Positions 26,439 to 35,315 of a stretch of DNA of 64,000 nt are shown here, in pieces. Position 1 is the first letter of the stretch; the number at the start of each line of letters is the position of its first letter. The stretch is from Paucimonas lemoignei (GTDB taxonomy: Bacteria > Pseudomonadota > Gammaproteobacteria > Pseudomonadales > Pseudomonadaceae). The position numbers were made by a program, and so were the translations under genes. Location: positions 3,782,001 through 3,846,000 of the forward strand of contig LS483371.1 of NCBI GenBank assembly GCA_900475325.1. Reading direction: 5' to 3'. The notes below the pieces were generated by a model. It worked only from the letters and a program-made list of their open reading frames with translations. It was not told the origin of the DNA and ran no database searches.

Positions 26439-27272
26439 TCAACCATCGGTTGAACGGGTCAGTGTTTCCCACTGATCAATCTCACTGGCTGCACGATTCA
26501 GCTTTTCCCGAACCAGACTCAAAGCATCACTACCCAATAGCAGGTGTTTCGGTGGCGTCGCGCTGGCAATCACCTGCAACATGGCTTGCGCAGCCTTCTG
26601 TGGGTCGCCAAGTTGCTTTCCGCTCTTCTCTTCTCGTGCTTTGCGCACCGGATCGAAGCTGGCGTCGTAATCGGCAATGCTTCGTGGAGTGCGCTGCATC
26701 GAACGACCGGCCCAGTCAGTGCGAAACGAACCAGGTGCCACGGCAGTCACGAAGATGTTGAAAGGTGAAAGTTCTTTGCTCAGCGTATCGGAGATACCTT
26801 CGAGGGCAAACTTGCTACCGCAATAGTACGCAATCCCTGGCATTGTGATTGTGCCGCCCATGGAGGTGATATTGAGGATGTGACCGGCACGACGCTGACG
26901 AAAATAAGGCACGAAAGCCTTTGTGACCGCGACTGCCCCGAATACGTTGACGTCGAATTGGCGACGCATCTCCTCCAGCGACGACTCTTCAAAGATGCCC
27001 TCATGACCATAACCCGCATTATTAACCAATACGTCGACCGGGCCGTGGGTGGCTTCAATAGCCGCTACTACGCTGTCGATCCTGGCGAAGTCAGTGACAT
27101 CCAGAATCACCCCATGAGCGTTATCCACGCAGAGCGCCTCAAAGACCTGCAAGGCGGCTTCACTGCGCACGGTACCTATGACGCGGTGCCCCGCTGCAAT
27201 AGCTTCTTGCGCCAGCGCGTTGCCAAAGCCACTGCTCACCCCAGTGATGAATAGAGTTTTTCTGCTGGTCAT
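26439..27272 (-). CDS. SDR family oxidoreductase
   Basis: A 277-residue classical short-chain dehydrogenase. The nucleotide motif is TGVSSGFG (residues about 10-17), NNAGYG is present, and the catalytic Tyr-x-x-x-Lys is YCGSK, preceded by the Ser region NITSMGG. The length and C-terminal extension match the long classical group annotated as oxidoreductase/short-chain dehydrogenase. The start ATG at 27272 follows GGAGTTCACC. It probably forms an operon with the downstream araC gene. Substrate unknown. Confidence 0.9.
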   Translation of the reverse strand: MTSRKTLFITGVSSGFGNALAQEAIAAGHRVIGTVRSEAALQVFEALCVDNAHGVILDVTDFARIDSVVAAIEATHGPVDVLVNNAGYGHEGIFEESSLEEMRRQFDVNVFGAVAVTKAFVPYFRQRRAGHILNITSMGGTITMPGIAYYCGSKFALEGISDTLSKELSPFNIFVTAVAPGSFRTDWAGRSMQRTPRSIADYDASFDPVRKAREEKSGKQLGDPQKAAQAMLQVIASATPPKHLLLGSDALSLVREKLNRAASEIDQWETLTRSTDG

Positions 27273-27461
27273 GGTGAACTCCAATAACTAGGTGTGAGGC
27301 AATGATATATATCGAAGATCCTCTCACCTATGCCGTTTTGTATTGGAGCTTTGCCTATTCCTATCAGAGGCAAACATCAGATGGGCGAGCATTCAAGCTC
27401 GGTAAGCGTCTGCGCCCATCACCTGCGATGTGCATAGAATCAATGTCTTTCGGCGGCAGGT

Positions 27462-27926
27462 TTACCCTGGACGGTAAGCCATACCCACAGAACGTGGTGC
27501 CGTTTGGATGAAACCAAACTGTGCGTAGAGGTCTTGCGCCTGACCATCCGCGATCAGGCTGACGTAGCCGCTTTCAGGAACATGGGCGTCGATGTATTTC
27601 ATGATTTCAACCATGATTCTTTTCCCTAAGCCTTTCCCTTGATGCTCTGGAAGGACAGCTATATCCACAACTTGGAAAAAGCATCCTCCGTCACCTATAA
27701 CGCGCCCCATTCCCACAGGCAATCCCCCATGAAGGATCTGAACGGCGAATAGGGTATTGGGCAAACCTCTTATCGCGGCTTCATCCGTCTTGCCACTGAG
27801 ACCGGAGCCTGTGCGAAGAGCTTGGTAAGTCTGTACGGAGGGCGGCTCTAACAAACATGAATAAGCAGTCAATTGGATCTCCGAGGTAGGTAGATTTTTC
27901 AAAAGGAATAATAGGTGGACATTCAT
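27462..27926 (-). CDS. GNAT family N-acetyltransferase
   Basis: A 154-residue acetyltransferase. The acetyl-CoA motif is VVDIAVLPEHQGKGLGKRIMVEIMKYI (the Q-x-x-G-x-G/K type, residues about 88-112), with the terminal YAQFGFIQTAPRSVGMAYRPG region of the GNAT fold. It stands alone, and GC content is somewhat lower than the flanking core genes. Substrate unknown. Confidence 0.86.
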   Translation of the reverse strand: MNVHLLFLLKNLPTSEIQLTAYSCLLEPPSVQTYQALRTGSGLSGKTDEAAIRGLPNTLFAVQILHGGLPVGMGRVIGDGGCFFQVVDIAVLPEHQGKGLGKRIMVEIMKYIDAHVPESGYVSLIADGQAQDLYAQFGFIQTAPRSVGMAYRPG

Positions 27927-28030
27927 TCGTGCGAAAGCAACCGATCAATCTCAAAGGCTGGACGATTGACCTGATATCTGCCGCAGCCTTATCGCGAGCA
28001 CTGCCCTCTTGGATAAATCCTGGCCCATAA

Positions 28031-28059
28031 AAAACGCCAGGCTGATGCCTGGCGTTTTT
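28031..28059. terminator. Bidirectional intrinsic terminator downstream of amt
   Basis: AACGCCAGGC-TGAT-GCCTGGCGTT forms a 10-bp GC-rich stem with a tetraloop, flanked by A-runs on the left and T-runs on the right. It therefore works in both directions. It ends the leftward gmaS-mgsABC-amt transcript, 14 bp beyond the amt stop. Confidence 0.9.
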
Positions 28060-28072
28060 GCTCCACCTTCAA

Positions 28073-29398
28073 TCAGTGGTTATAAGCCCGCTCGTTATGC
28101 TCCGCCAGGTCCAGCCCCATTTCTTCGACCGAGTCATGGGCGCGCAAGCCGATGAGCGCGTTGACGACTTTGAGAATGACCCAGCTGACCACAAAGCAGT
28201 ACACGGTAGTCATCAGCACGCCTTTGACCTGCGCAATCACTTGACTGCCCATGGTCACGTCTTGCACCAGGCCGCCCAGCGATGGCACGCAGAAAACACC
28301 CGTCAGGATCGCGCCGATCATACCGCCGATGCCGTGCAGGCCGAACACGTCGAGGCTGTCGTCATAGCCGAAGCGTTGCTTGAGGACGGTCACGCTCAGG
28401 TAGCAGAACACCCCACACAGCAAGCCAATCGCAAGCGCGCCGCCAACACCGACGTACGCGCAAGCCGGTGTAATGCCGACCAGACCAGCCAATGCGCCAC
28501 AGGCCAGGCCTTGCGCACTCGGCTTGCCAACCTTGAACCACTCAATGAACATCCAGCCGATGATCCCGGCGCAGGCGCCCAATTGCGTGTTGATCATGAC
28601 GATGCCCGACACACCGCTCAAGCCGCCACCGGAGCCGATGTTGAAGCCGAACCATCCCACCCAGAGCATGGCGGCACCGGCCATGGTCAGGCTCAGGTTG
28701 TGGGCGGGCATGGGGGTATTCTGATAACCCTTGCGCTTGCCCAGGATCAGGCAGGCCGCCAGCGCCGCAACCCCGGCATTGATATGCACGGCGGTGCCAC
28801 CGGCAAAGTCCAGCACGCCCCAGTTATGCATCAAGGCCCCCGCTCCGCCCCAGACCATATGGGCGACCGGCGCATACACAAGGGTGAACCACAGCGCCAT
28901 GAACAGCAGCGCTGCCGAGAACTTCATGCGTTCGGCGAATGCCCCGGCGATCAGCGCAGGGGTGATGATGGCGAAGGTCATCTGGAAGGTCACGAACACG
29001 CCCTCGGGAATCTCACCCACCAGACTGTCGGCGGTCATGCCAGACAAAAAGGCTCGGCTCAGACCGCCGACAAAGCTGTTGAAGGTCACCTCGCCTTCGA
29101 CCATGTTGGTGGTGTCGACCACCATGCTGTAGCCGTAGATCACCCACAGCACGCCCACTACGCCCGCGATGCCAAAGCACTGGGTGAACAACGACAGCAT
29201 GTTTTTCGCCCGCACCAGTCCGCCATAAAACAGCGCCAGACCGGGCAAGCACATGAACAGCACCAATACGGCGGCGGTGACCATCCAGGCGGTGCTGCCG
29301 GTGTTCAATACCGGCGCATCGGCGGCCTGGGCCAAGGGGCTGAGGGAACAGACAGTGAGTAACGCGAGAAGGGATTTGCCGGGTAGACGGTTAACCAT
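28073..29398 (-). CDS. amt: Ammonium/methylammonium transporter
   Basis: A 441-residue Amt channel: N-terminal signal peptide (about 25 residues, ending AQA-AD), then eleven predicted membrane helices. The two conserved pore histidines are seen in GGTAVHINAGVAAL and FGLHGIGGMIG, and the family segment GLALFYGGLVRAKN in helix 1. The ATG at 29398 follows GCAGGAGCTTCGAAA. Amt proteins conduct NH3/CH3NH2 after deprotonation. The genes upstream on the same strand make N-methylglutamate from methylamine, so methylammonium uptake is the probable role here rather than general nitrogen supply. No glnK precedes it. Confidence 0.92.
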   Translation of the reverse strand: MVNRLPGKSLLALLTVCSLSPLAQAADAPVLNTGSTAWMVTAAVLVLFMCLPGLALFYGGLVRAKNMLSLFTQCFGIAGVVGVLWVIYGYSMVVDTTNMVEGEVTFNSFVGGLSRAFLSGMTADSLVGEIPEGVFVTFQMTFAIITPALIAGAFAERMKFSAALLFMALWFTLVYAPVAHMVWGGAGALMHNWGVLDFAGGTAVHINAGVAALAACLILGKRKGYQNTPMPAHNLSLTMAGAAMLWVGWFGFNIGSGGGLSGVSGIVMINTQLGACAGIIGWMFIEWFKVGKPSAQGLACGALAGLVGITPACAYVGVGGALAIGLLCGVFCYLSVTVLKQRFGYDDSLDVFGLHGIGGMIGAILTGVFCVPSLGGLVQDVTMGSQVIAQVKGVLMTTVYCFVVSWVILKVVNALIGLRAHDSVEEMGLDLAEHNERAYNH

Positions 29399-29523
29399 TT
29401 TCGAAGCTCCTGCAAATGAATGGAAAGTGCCTGGCAGTGAGCAAGATGAGGTGTGGCGACGGGCCTTTGCGGCCTCTATGAAATGGATAAAAACCGGAGA
29501 TGATTCCAAGGTGGTACGCAGAA

Positions 29524-29618
29524 CCTGTGGGAGCGAATTCATTCGCGAAACGGTGGTACAGCCCACAGAGATCTATGGAATGGACGAACCTCTTCGCGAG
29601 CAAGCTCGCTCCCGCAGG
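29524..29618. repeat. REP inverted pair between mgsC and amt
   Basis: GTGGGAGCGAATTCATTCGCG and the opposed CGCGAGCAAGCTCGCTCCC arms lie in the 266-bp gap upstream of amt. Amt may therefore have its own promoter or be transcribed by readthrough; no clear sigma-54 site was seen. Confidence 0.7.
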
Positions 29619-29664
29619 ATCGGGGTCAGCCAGACAGATCGGCGCCCCGTTACACGCCCTTTAG

Positions 29665-30996
29665 TCAGTACTGCGACCCCGGAATCCACGACGTCCCGGC
29701 CAGTGGTACCCGCGCCATGGCGGCCGACTCGACGGTCAACGCCACCAGGTCTTCAGGATCAAGGTTATGCAAGTGCGATTTGCCGCAGGCACGGGCCATG
29801 GTCTGCGCTTCCAGCACCAGCACCCGCAGGTAGTTGGCCAGACGGCGCCCGCCTTCCACCGGATCCAGACGCTTGGACAGCTCTGGGTCCTGGGTGGTAA
29901 TGCCCGCCGGGTCACGACCGTTTTGCCAGTCGTCATAGAAACCGGCCGCCGAGCCGATTTTCTTCAGTTCTTCGTCAAGGCGCGGATGGTTGTCGCCCAG
30001 CGCAATCAGCGCAGCCGTACCGATCGCCACAGCATCAGCGCCCAGGGCCATGGCCTTGGCCACGTCGGCACCGTTGCGAATACCGCCAGAGACAATCAGC
30101 TGCACCTTGCGGTGCATGCCCATCTCTTGCAGTGCCTGAACCGCTTGGGGAATGGAGCACAAAATCGGCAGGCCGACGTGCTCGATGAACACTTCCTGAG
30201 TCGCGGCCGTGCCGCCCTGCATGCCGTCGAGCACGATCACATCAGCACCGGCCTTCACCGCCAGCTTGACGTCGTAGTACGGGCGGCTGGCGCCGATTTT
30301 CACGTAGATCGGTTTTTCCCAGTCGGTGATTTCACGGATCTCGGCGATCTTGATCGCCAGGTCATCCGGGCCGGTCCAGTCCGGGTGGCGGCAAGCGGAA
30401 CGCTGATCCACGCCAATCGGCAAGGTGCGCATACCGGCCACACGCTCAGTGACTTTCATGCCCAGCAACATGCCGCCGCCACCCGGTTTCGCGCCCTGCC
30501 CCAGGACGATTTCAATGGCATCGGCCTTGCGCAGGTCGTCCGGGTTCATGCCATAACGCGACGGCAGGTATTGATAAACCAGATGCTGGGACTGCCCGCG
30601 CTCTTCCGGGGTCATGCCGCCATCACCGGTGGTGGTGCTGGTCCCGGCGATGGTGGCGCCACGGCCCAGGGCTTCCTTGGCATTGGCCGACAGTGCGCCG
30701 AAGCTCATGCCCGCAATGGTCACCGGGATCTTCAGGTGCAGCGGCTTCTTGGCGAAGCGGTTGCCGAGGATCACATCGGTGCCGCACTTCTCGCGATAGC
30801 CTTCCAGCGGGTAACGGGACACGCTGGCGCCCAGCAGCAGCAAGTCATCGAAGTGCGGCAGCTTGCGCTTGGTGCCGCCACCGCGAATGTCGTAGATGCC
30901 GGTTTCGGCGGCACGCTGGATTTCCTGGATAGTCAGGCGGTCGAAGGTGGCCGACTCGCGCAGGACCGGGGCTTTTGGTGTTGTTGAGTCACTCAT
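29665..30996 (-). CDS. mgsC: N-methylglutamate synthase subunit C (FMN-binding glutamate synthase domain)
   Basis: A 443-residue protein equivalent to the FMN/3Fe-4S synthase domain of glutamate synthase (GlxD type). It has the TIM-barrel FMN region IPVTIAGMSFGALSANAKEALGRGA and the segment IEIVLGQGAKPGGGGMLLGMKV, then KIGASRPYYDVKLAVKAGADVIVLDGMQGGTAA. With MgsA and MgsB it turns gamma-glutamylmethylamide (or methylamine plus glutamate) into N-methylglutamate. Gene order gmaS-mgsA-mgsB-mgsC and the linked mgd genes support this over ordinary glutamate synthesis. Confidence 0.9.
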   Translation of the reverse strand: MSDSTTPKAPVLRESATFDRLTIQEIQRAAETGIYDIRGGGTKRKLPHFDDLLLLGASVSRYPLEGYREKCGTDVILGNRFAKKPLHLKIPVTIAGMSFGALSANAKEALGRGATIAGTSTTTGDGGMTPEERGQSQHLVYQYLPSRYGMNPDDLRKADAIEIVLGQGAKPGGGGMLLGMKVTERVAGMRTLPIGVDQRSACRHPDWTGPDDLAIKIAEIREITDWEKPIYVKIGASRPYYDVKLAVKAGADVIVLDGMQGGTAATQEVFIEHVGLPILCSIPQAVQALQEMGMHRKVQLIVSGGIRNGADVAKAMALGADAVAIGTAALIALGDNHPRLDEELKKIGSAAGFYDDWQNGRDPAGITTQDPELSKRLDPVEGGRRLANYLRVLVLEAQTMARACGKSHLHNLDPEDLVALTVESAAMARVPLAGTSWIPGSQY

Positions 30997-31011
30997 GATC
31001 TTGCTCCTGAA

Positions 31012-31695
31012 TCAGTACGCGGAGGCGTTATCGACTTTGAAGTTGTACAACTGGCGGGCCGAACCGTAGCGCTTGAAGTCAGCGGCCTGGTGCTCGAAAC
31101 CGGCGCGGTTTAACAGTTCCTGCAGCTCGTCCAGGTGTTCGGCGCGCATCTCTTTCTCGATGCAGTCCGACCCAAGGGATTCCACCGAGCCCTTCACGTA
31201 GATGTGGGTTTCATACAGCGAATCGCCCAGCGCATCGCCTGCATCGCCACACACCACCAGCCGTCCGGCCTGGCCCATGAAGCAACTCATGTGGCCAATG
31301 CTGCCGCCCACCACGATGTCGATGCCCTTCATGGAAATACCGCAACGGGCCCCGGCGTCACCCTCGATCACCAGCAGGCCGCCGTGAGCCGTGGCCCCGG
31401 CTGCCTGGGAAGCGCTGCCTTTGACCCGCACGTAGCCGGACATCATGTTCTCGGCGCACCCGACGCCGACGTTGCCGTGTACGGTGATCGAGGCTTTCTG
31501 ATTCATGCCCGCACAGTAGTAACCGGCGTGGCCCTGGATATCGATGGACACTGCTTCGTTGACGCCGACCGCCAGGTTGTGGGCGCCGTTGGAATGCGTC
31601 ACGACCCACTCGCGGTCCTGAACATTGTTGACTTGGTCATGCAGGGCCTGATTCAGCTCACGCACGGTGGAGGTGGAAAGATCGATAGTTTTCAT
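31012..31695 (-). CDS. mgsB: N-methylglutamate synthase subunit B (GltB C-terminal beta-helix domain)
   Basis: A 227-residue protein that corresponds to the GXGXG right-handed beta-helix of glutamate synthase. Repeated glycine-rich strands run from about residue 45 to 180 (GHAGYYCAGMNQKASITVHGNVGVGCAENMMSGYVRVKG and onwards). It has no catalytic residues of its own and acts structurally in the MgsABC complex. It is 15 bp from mgsC and 11 bp from mgsA, consistent with one transcript. Confidence 0.9.
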   Translation of the reverse strand: MKTIDLSTSTVRELNQALHDQVNNVQDREWVVTHSNGAHNLAVGVNEAVSIDIQGHAGYYCAGMNQKASITVHGNVGVGCAENMMSGYVRVKGSASQAAGATAHGGLLVIEGDAGARCGISMKGIDIVVGGSIGHMSCFMGQAGRLVVCGDAGDALGDSLYETHIYVKGSVESLGSDCIEKEMRAEHLDELQELLNRAGFEHQAADFKRYGSARQLYNFKVDNASAY

Positions 31696-31706
31696 GTGTG
31701 CGCTCC

Positions 31707-32612
31707 TTAAGCCGACTCGCGTTCCCAGATGTACATAGTGGCCGGGACAGGTTCCCAGACCTTGGCGTGTTCAATGCCCGGCAGGCTCGACAGCGCCTGA
31801 TATTCCGAAGCCATCGCCACGTAATCGTCGGTTTCGGCAAGGATCGCCGGTTTGCAGGCAATCGGATCGCGGATCACCGCAAAGCCGTTGCGGGTGCCGA
31901 TGGCGAAGGTGAAGAAGCCGTCCAGCGCTTCCAGGGAGCTGTCCAAAGCGGTCTTTAATGAGTCGCCTTGCTGCAGACGCCAGGCCAGGTAACCGGCGGC
32001 GACTTCGGTGTCGTTTTCGGTGTCGAAGTTGATGCCTTCGCGGCGCAGCTCCTGACGCAGGCGGAAGTGGTTGGACAGCGAGCCGTTGTGCACCAGGCAC
32101 AGGTCGGCACCGGTGGAAAACGGGTGGCTGCCTTCCATGGTCACGGCGCTTTCAGTGGCCATGCGGGTGTGGCCAATGATGTGGCTACCCTTCATATTGG
32201 CCAGGCCGAAACGCTCGGAAATTTCCCTGGGCAGGCCCATGCCCTTGAGGATTTCGATGCTCTTGCCAGCGCTCATGATCCGCACGCTGGGCGCCAGTTC
32301 AGCCAGTGCACCGCGCACCACGGCCTCTTCAGCCTTGATCTTCAACACGATGGCGCTGGCGTTCTGGAACCAGTCCAGCGACGCGCCAAGCCGACCTTCC
32401 AGCTCGCCAACCAGCGCCTGAAAGTCGTAATCCTCGGTGGTGGCCTGCAGGGTCAGCTTGATCCAGCCGTCCCCGACTTCATCGCCATAAATCGCAAACC
32501 CTGCGCTGTCCGGGCCACGATCAGTCATGGCTTCGAGCATGGGTTCAAACAACTTGCCGAGCTGGGACTCCAGCGCCGGATTTTTCAGATACAAGCCAAC
32601 GATTCCGCACAT
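31707..32612 (-). CDS. mgsA: N-methylglutamate synthase subunit A (class II glutamine amidotransferase)
   Basis: A 301-residue Ntn-type amidotransferase. The start ATG at 32612 puts the catalytic Cys at residue 2 (MCGIVGLYLK), which must be exposed after Met removal; a longer upstream frame would bury it. Further family segments are MTDRGPDSAGFAIYG, GHTRMATESAVTMEGSHPF and LVHNGSLSNHFRLRQEL. In MgsABC this subunit would hydrolyse gamma-glutamylmethylamide, handing methylamine to the synthase part. The triplicated 166-bp repeat starts 14 bp upstream of its start codon. Confidence 0.91.
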   Translation of the reverse strand: MCGIVGLYLKNPALESQLGKLFEPMLEAMTDRGPDSAGFAIYGDEVGDGWIKLTLQATTEDYDFQALVGELEGRLGASLDWFQNASAIVLKIKAEEAVVRGALAELAPSVRIMSAGKSIEILKGMGLPREISERFGLANMKGSHIIGHTRMATESAVTMEGSHPFSTGADLCLVHNGSLSNHFRLRQELRREGINFDTENDTEVAAGYLAWRLQQGDSLKTALDSSLEALDGFFTFAIGTRNGFAVIRDPIACKPAILAETDDYVAMASEYQALSSLPGIEHAKVWEPVPATMYIWERESA

Positions 32613-32625
32613 AGCCTCACCTTGT

Positions 32626-33123
32626 TCGGGGGCGGCAAGCTGCAAGCTTTAAGCTGCAAGCCAGCCGTTGTGGATAGAAAATTCATGTTCACTGCTGATC
32701 GCTTTTACTTGCCGCTTGCAGCTTGAAACTCGCAGCTGCCGCCCAGCTAAATCAAAAAAATTCGGTATAACGCTTGATCTCCCAATCACTCTCGGGGGCG
32801 GCAAGCTGCAAGCTTTGAGCTGCAAGCCAGCCGTTGTGGATAGAAAATTCATGTTCACTGCTGATCGCTTTTACTTGCCGCTTGCAGCTTGAAACTCGCA
32901 GCTGCCGCCCAGCTAAATCAAAAAAATTCGGTATAACGCTTGATCTCCCAATCACTCTCGGGGGCGGCAAGCTGCAAGCTTTGAGCTGCAAGCCAGCCGT
33001 TGTGGATAGAAAATTCATGTTCACTGCTGATCGCTTTTACTTGCCGCTTGCAGCTTGAAACTCGCAGCTGCCGCCCAGCTAAATCAAAAAAATTCGGTAT
33101 AACGCTTGATCTCCCAATCACTC
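32626..33123 (-). repeat. Three 166-bp tandem repeats carrying the gmaS 3' end
   Basis: Units at 32626-32791, 32792-32957 and 32958-33123 are exactly 166 bp each and identical apart from one visible change in the first (CTTTAAG versus CTTTGAG). Read on the minus strand, each unit begins with codons for [12 protein letters not shown] and a stop, i.e. the last 12 codons of gmaS. A 100-bp non-coding part with inverted GCAAGCTGCAAGC/GCTTGCAGCTTG arms follows. Only the copy next to gmaS is in the gene; the others are orphan tails. The array fills the gmaS-mgsA intergenic region. Confidence 0.95.
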
Positions 33124-34418
33124 ACATGGCGGCTGTATTCCACCCACTCCATGCGTTTGAGCTTGATGAATTCGCCCACGATTTCCGGCCCCATGACTTC
33201 GGCGAACAGTGGGTCGGCCTCCAGGGCATCGCAGGCTTCCTTCAGCGATTGCGGCAAGGTGCCTATGCCCCGAGCGGCGATTTCTTCGAGGCTCAGGCTG
33301 TAGAGGTTTTCGTTGCAGATCTGGTCCGGTTCCAGTTGACGGTCGATGCCATCCAGGCCCGCGGCGATGATCGCGGCGCTGACCAGATAGGGGTTGCAAC
33401 CGGCGTCCGGCAGGCGGAATTCCAGGCGGCCGTAAGGCACGCGGACCATGGCCGAGCGGTTGTTGGCACCGAAGGCGATGAAGGCCGGAGCCCAGGTCGC
33501 GCCGGACAGGGAGTTGCCGACAACCAGTCGTTTGTAGGAATTGACGGTCGGCGCGGCGAAGGCACACAGCGCCGGGCCATGGGCGAGCAGACCGGCAGCG
33601 AAGTGATAGGCCATTTTTGACAGGCCCATGCCGTTCTTGTCGCTGGCATCAAAGAACAGGTTCTTGCTCTCGGCGCTGCTGATCGACAGGTGAAAGTGCA
33701 TGCCATTGCCTGCCCGTTTCGGGTCCGGCTTGGGCATGAACGAGCAGATCATGCCCATGTCGTTGGCGATCTCACCGGCGGCCATGCGGAAGAAGGTAAA
33801 ACGGTCTGCCGACTCCATGGCGTCGCTGTAGGTGTAATTGATCTCGAACTGGCCGTTGGCGTCTTCGTGGTCGATCTGATAGATCTCGAAACCCACGGGC
33901 TGCAGGGCCTCGGTCAGGCGCTCCAGAAACGCCCGGGAGCGGGACAGGCCTTTGTAGTCATAGCAAGGCTTGTCGAGGTTATCGCTGGCGTCCACCAGTT
34001 GCAGCTGGCCGCTTTCGTCGCGGCGCATCAGGTTGAATTCCGGCTCAAGACCGGTGTTCAAGGTCCAGCCTTTGTCTTTCAGGCGCTGAACCTGCTGCTG
34101 CAACACATAGCGGCTGTCATAGGGATGCGGCTTGCCATCCACATGCCCGATGCACACCACCCGGCCATAGCCTGGCTGCCAAGGCACCGGGGTCAGGGTC
34201 GACAGATCGCCCTTGGCCATGAAGTCCGGCCCGTGAGGCTCCATGCCCATGCCGCAGATCGCGAATCCGGCAAACCCGGCACCGGCTTCGGCCACCGCCT
34301 CCAGACCGCAAATCGGCACGGACTTGGTTTTCGCGGCACCGTGGATATCGACGAATTGCGCCAGCACGTATTTGATCCCGTGTTCCTCGATCAAGCGCTG
34401 TGTTTCTGGTGGCAACAT
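33084..34418 (-). CDS. gmaS: Gamma-glutamylmethylamide synthetase (glutamine synthetase family)
   Basis: A 444-residue glutamine-synthetase-fold enzyme. The N-terminal beta-grasp domain has [21 protein letters not shown]/metal and glutamate motifs include [31 protein letters not shown], and NSYKRL followed by [20 protein letters not shown]. Length and the C-terminus ([14 protein letters not shown]) match GmaS/GlnT rather than GlnA. It ligates methylamine to glutamate with ATP. Transcription is divergent from the XRE regulator with motif sites in between. Its last 12 codons are duplicated downstream in the 166-bp array. Confidence 0.93.
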   Translation of the reverse strand: MLPPETQRLIEEHGIKYVLAQFVDIHGAAKTKSVPICGLEAVAEAGAGFAGFAICGMGMEPHGPDFMAKGDLSTLTPVPWQPGYGRVVCIGHVDGKPHPYDSRYVLQQQVQRLKDKGWTLNTGLEPEFNLMRRDESGQLQLVDASDNLDKPCYDYKGLSRSRAFLERLTEALQPVGFEIYQIDHEDANGQFEINYTYSDAMESADRFTFFRMAAGEIANDMGMICSFMPKPDPKRAGNGMHFHLSISSAESKNLFFDASDKNGMGLSKMAYHFAAGLLAHGPALCAFAAPTVNSYKRLVVGNSLSGATWAPAFIAFGANNRSAMVRVPYGRLEFRLPDAGCNPYLVSAAIIAAGLDGIDRQLEPDQICNENLYSLSLEEIAARGIGTLPQSLKEACDALEADPLFAEVMGPEIVGEFIKLKRMEWVEYSRHVSDWEIKRYTEFF

Positions 34419-34501
34419 GAGTATTCACTCCTCGCGAAAGGCAAGCGTTGTAGTGGGAAGAACGCTGCAAGCGACCCGGCCGAAATCAATTATTCCGAAT
34501 A

Positions 34502-34517
34502 GGAAACTTACTTTCCC
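34502..34517. promoter_or_regulatory. Motif copy 1 upstream of gmaS
   Basis: GGAAACTTACTTTCCC, an imperfect inverted repeat, lies 83 bp upstream of the gmaS start. It matches copies at 34597 and (inverted) 35572 and is a candidate site for the XRE-cupin regulator encoded beside it. Confidence 0.6.
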
Positions 34518-34596
34518 TACAAGAATGCAAACAGCTTGCCAGCTTGGTATGCCAAAGACCCAAAAAACGAGAGAGGCGAATTTCTGCTGTTTATAT

Positions 34597-34613
34597 GGGA
34601 AACTTCCTTTCCC
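34597..34613. promoter_or_regulatory. Motif copy 2 upstream of the XRE-cupin gene
   Basis: GGGAAACTTCCTTTCCC is a perfect 6-5-6 palindrome, 97 bp before the regulator start and 96 bp (centre to centre) from copy 1, close to nine helical turns. Two dimers could contact each other by looping in the divergent promoter. Confidence 0.65.
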
Positions 34614-34709
34614 TCGAAGAATAATCAGCGACGCCCGGATCTCAGGGCGCGCAAATCGCACATTCCTGGTGCGAATATAAATTTAACGAACAGAAACCGT
34701 GCAGGCCTG

Positions 34710-35315
34710 ATGAACATGTCCACCGAATCAGAACCCAAGTTGAAACTCGAGCAGTACCTGGGCATCCAGATCAAACGCCAGCGGCAGGCACAGGAATTGA
34801 AATTGGCCGATGTGGCGCGCATCGCCGGTATCAGCCAGGGCATGCTGAGCAAAATCGAAAATGCTCAGGTCTCCACCAGCCTGGATAACCTCAGCCGCTT
34901 GTGCGACGTGCTGGGCATGCCCATGTCCAAACTGTTCGCGCAGTACGATCAGAAAGGCAGCAGTGCCCTGCTGGTCAAGGCCGATGAAGGCCTGGAGGTG
35001 GTTCGTCGCGGCACCGAGAAAGGCCACACCTATCACCTGCTCAACCACACCCGTGGGCCGAAGAAGAGTTTCGAGGCATACATGGTGAGCATGGATGACG
35101 CCAGCGAAGAGTTCCCGACCTTCTCCCACCCCGGCACCGAGTTCCTGCATCTGCTGGAAGGCGAGCTGGTGTATCGCCATGGCAACCAGCTGTATCGCAT
35201 GCAGGCGGGCGACAGCCTGACCTTCGACGGCGAAATTCCTCACGGCCCGGAAGAACTGGTGCAGGTGCCCATCCGGTTGTTGTCGATCATGAACTACGGC
35301 GCGCAGGGGGAGTAA
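34710..35315 (+). CDS. XRE-family regulator with C-terminal cupin
   Basis: A 201-residue regulator. The N-terminal HTH_3 domain is at residues about 17-72 (IKRQRQAQELKLADVARIAGISQGMLSKIENAQVSTSLDNLSRLCDVL). The C-terminal cupin_2 sensor has HPGTEFLHLLEGELVYRHGN and MQAGDSLTFDGEIPHGPEEL. This class (like PuuR-type regulators) senses small metabolites. It is divergent from gmaS and upstream of purU-folD-mgd on the same strand, making it the obvious pathway regulator. ATGs at 34710 and 34716 are both possible. Confidence 0.9.
   Translation: MNMSTESEPKLKLEQYLGIQIKRQRQAQELKLADVARIAGISQGMLSKIENAQVSTSLDNLSRLCDVLGMPMSKLFAQYDQKGSSALLVKADEGLEVVRRGTEKGHTYHLLNHTRGPKKSFEAYMVSMDDASEEFPTFSHPGTEFLHLLEGELVYRHGNQLYRMQAGDSLTFDGEIPHGPEELVQVPIRLLSIMNYGAQGE

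Noticed and set aside
27302..27511. 69-codon open frame between the SDR and GNAT genes
   Set aside because: It overlaps the 3' end of the acetyltransferase gene antisense and has no family features.
29399..29470. Sigma-54 promoter upstream of amt
   Set aside because: GCAA and GTGCC/GTGTGG elements are present on the correct strand sense but not at the required GG-N10-GC spacing.
29665..32612. Ordinary split glutamate synthase
   Set aside because: The three domains match glutamate synthase parts, but the small NADPH subunit gene is absent and the partner is gmaS, so N-methylglutamate synthase fits better.
32626..33123. CRISPR array
   Set aside because: The 166-bp units are contiguous without spacers, and carry part of the neighbouring gene; this is a tandem duplication.
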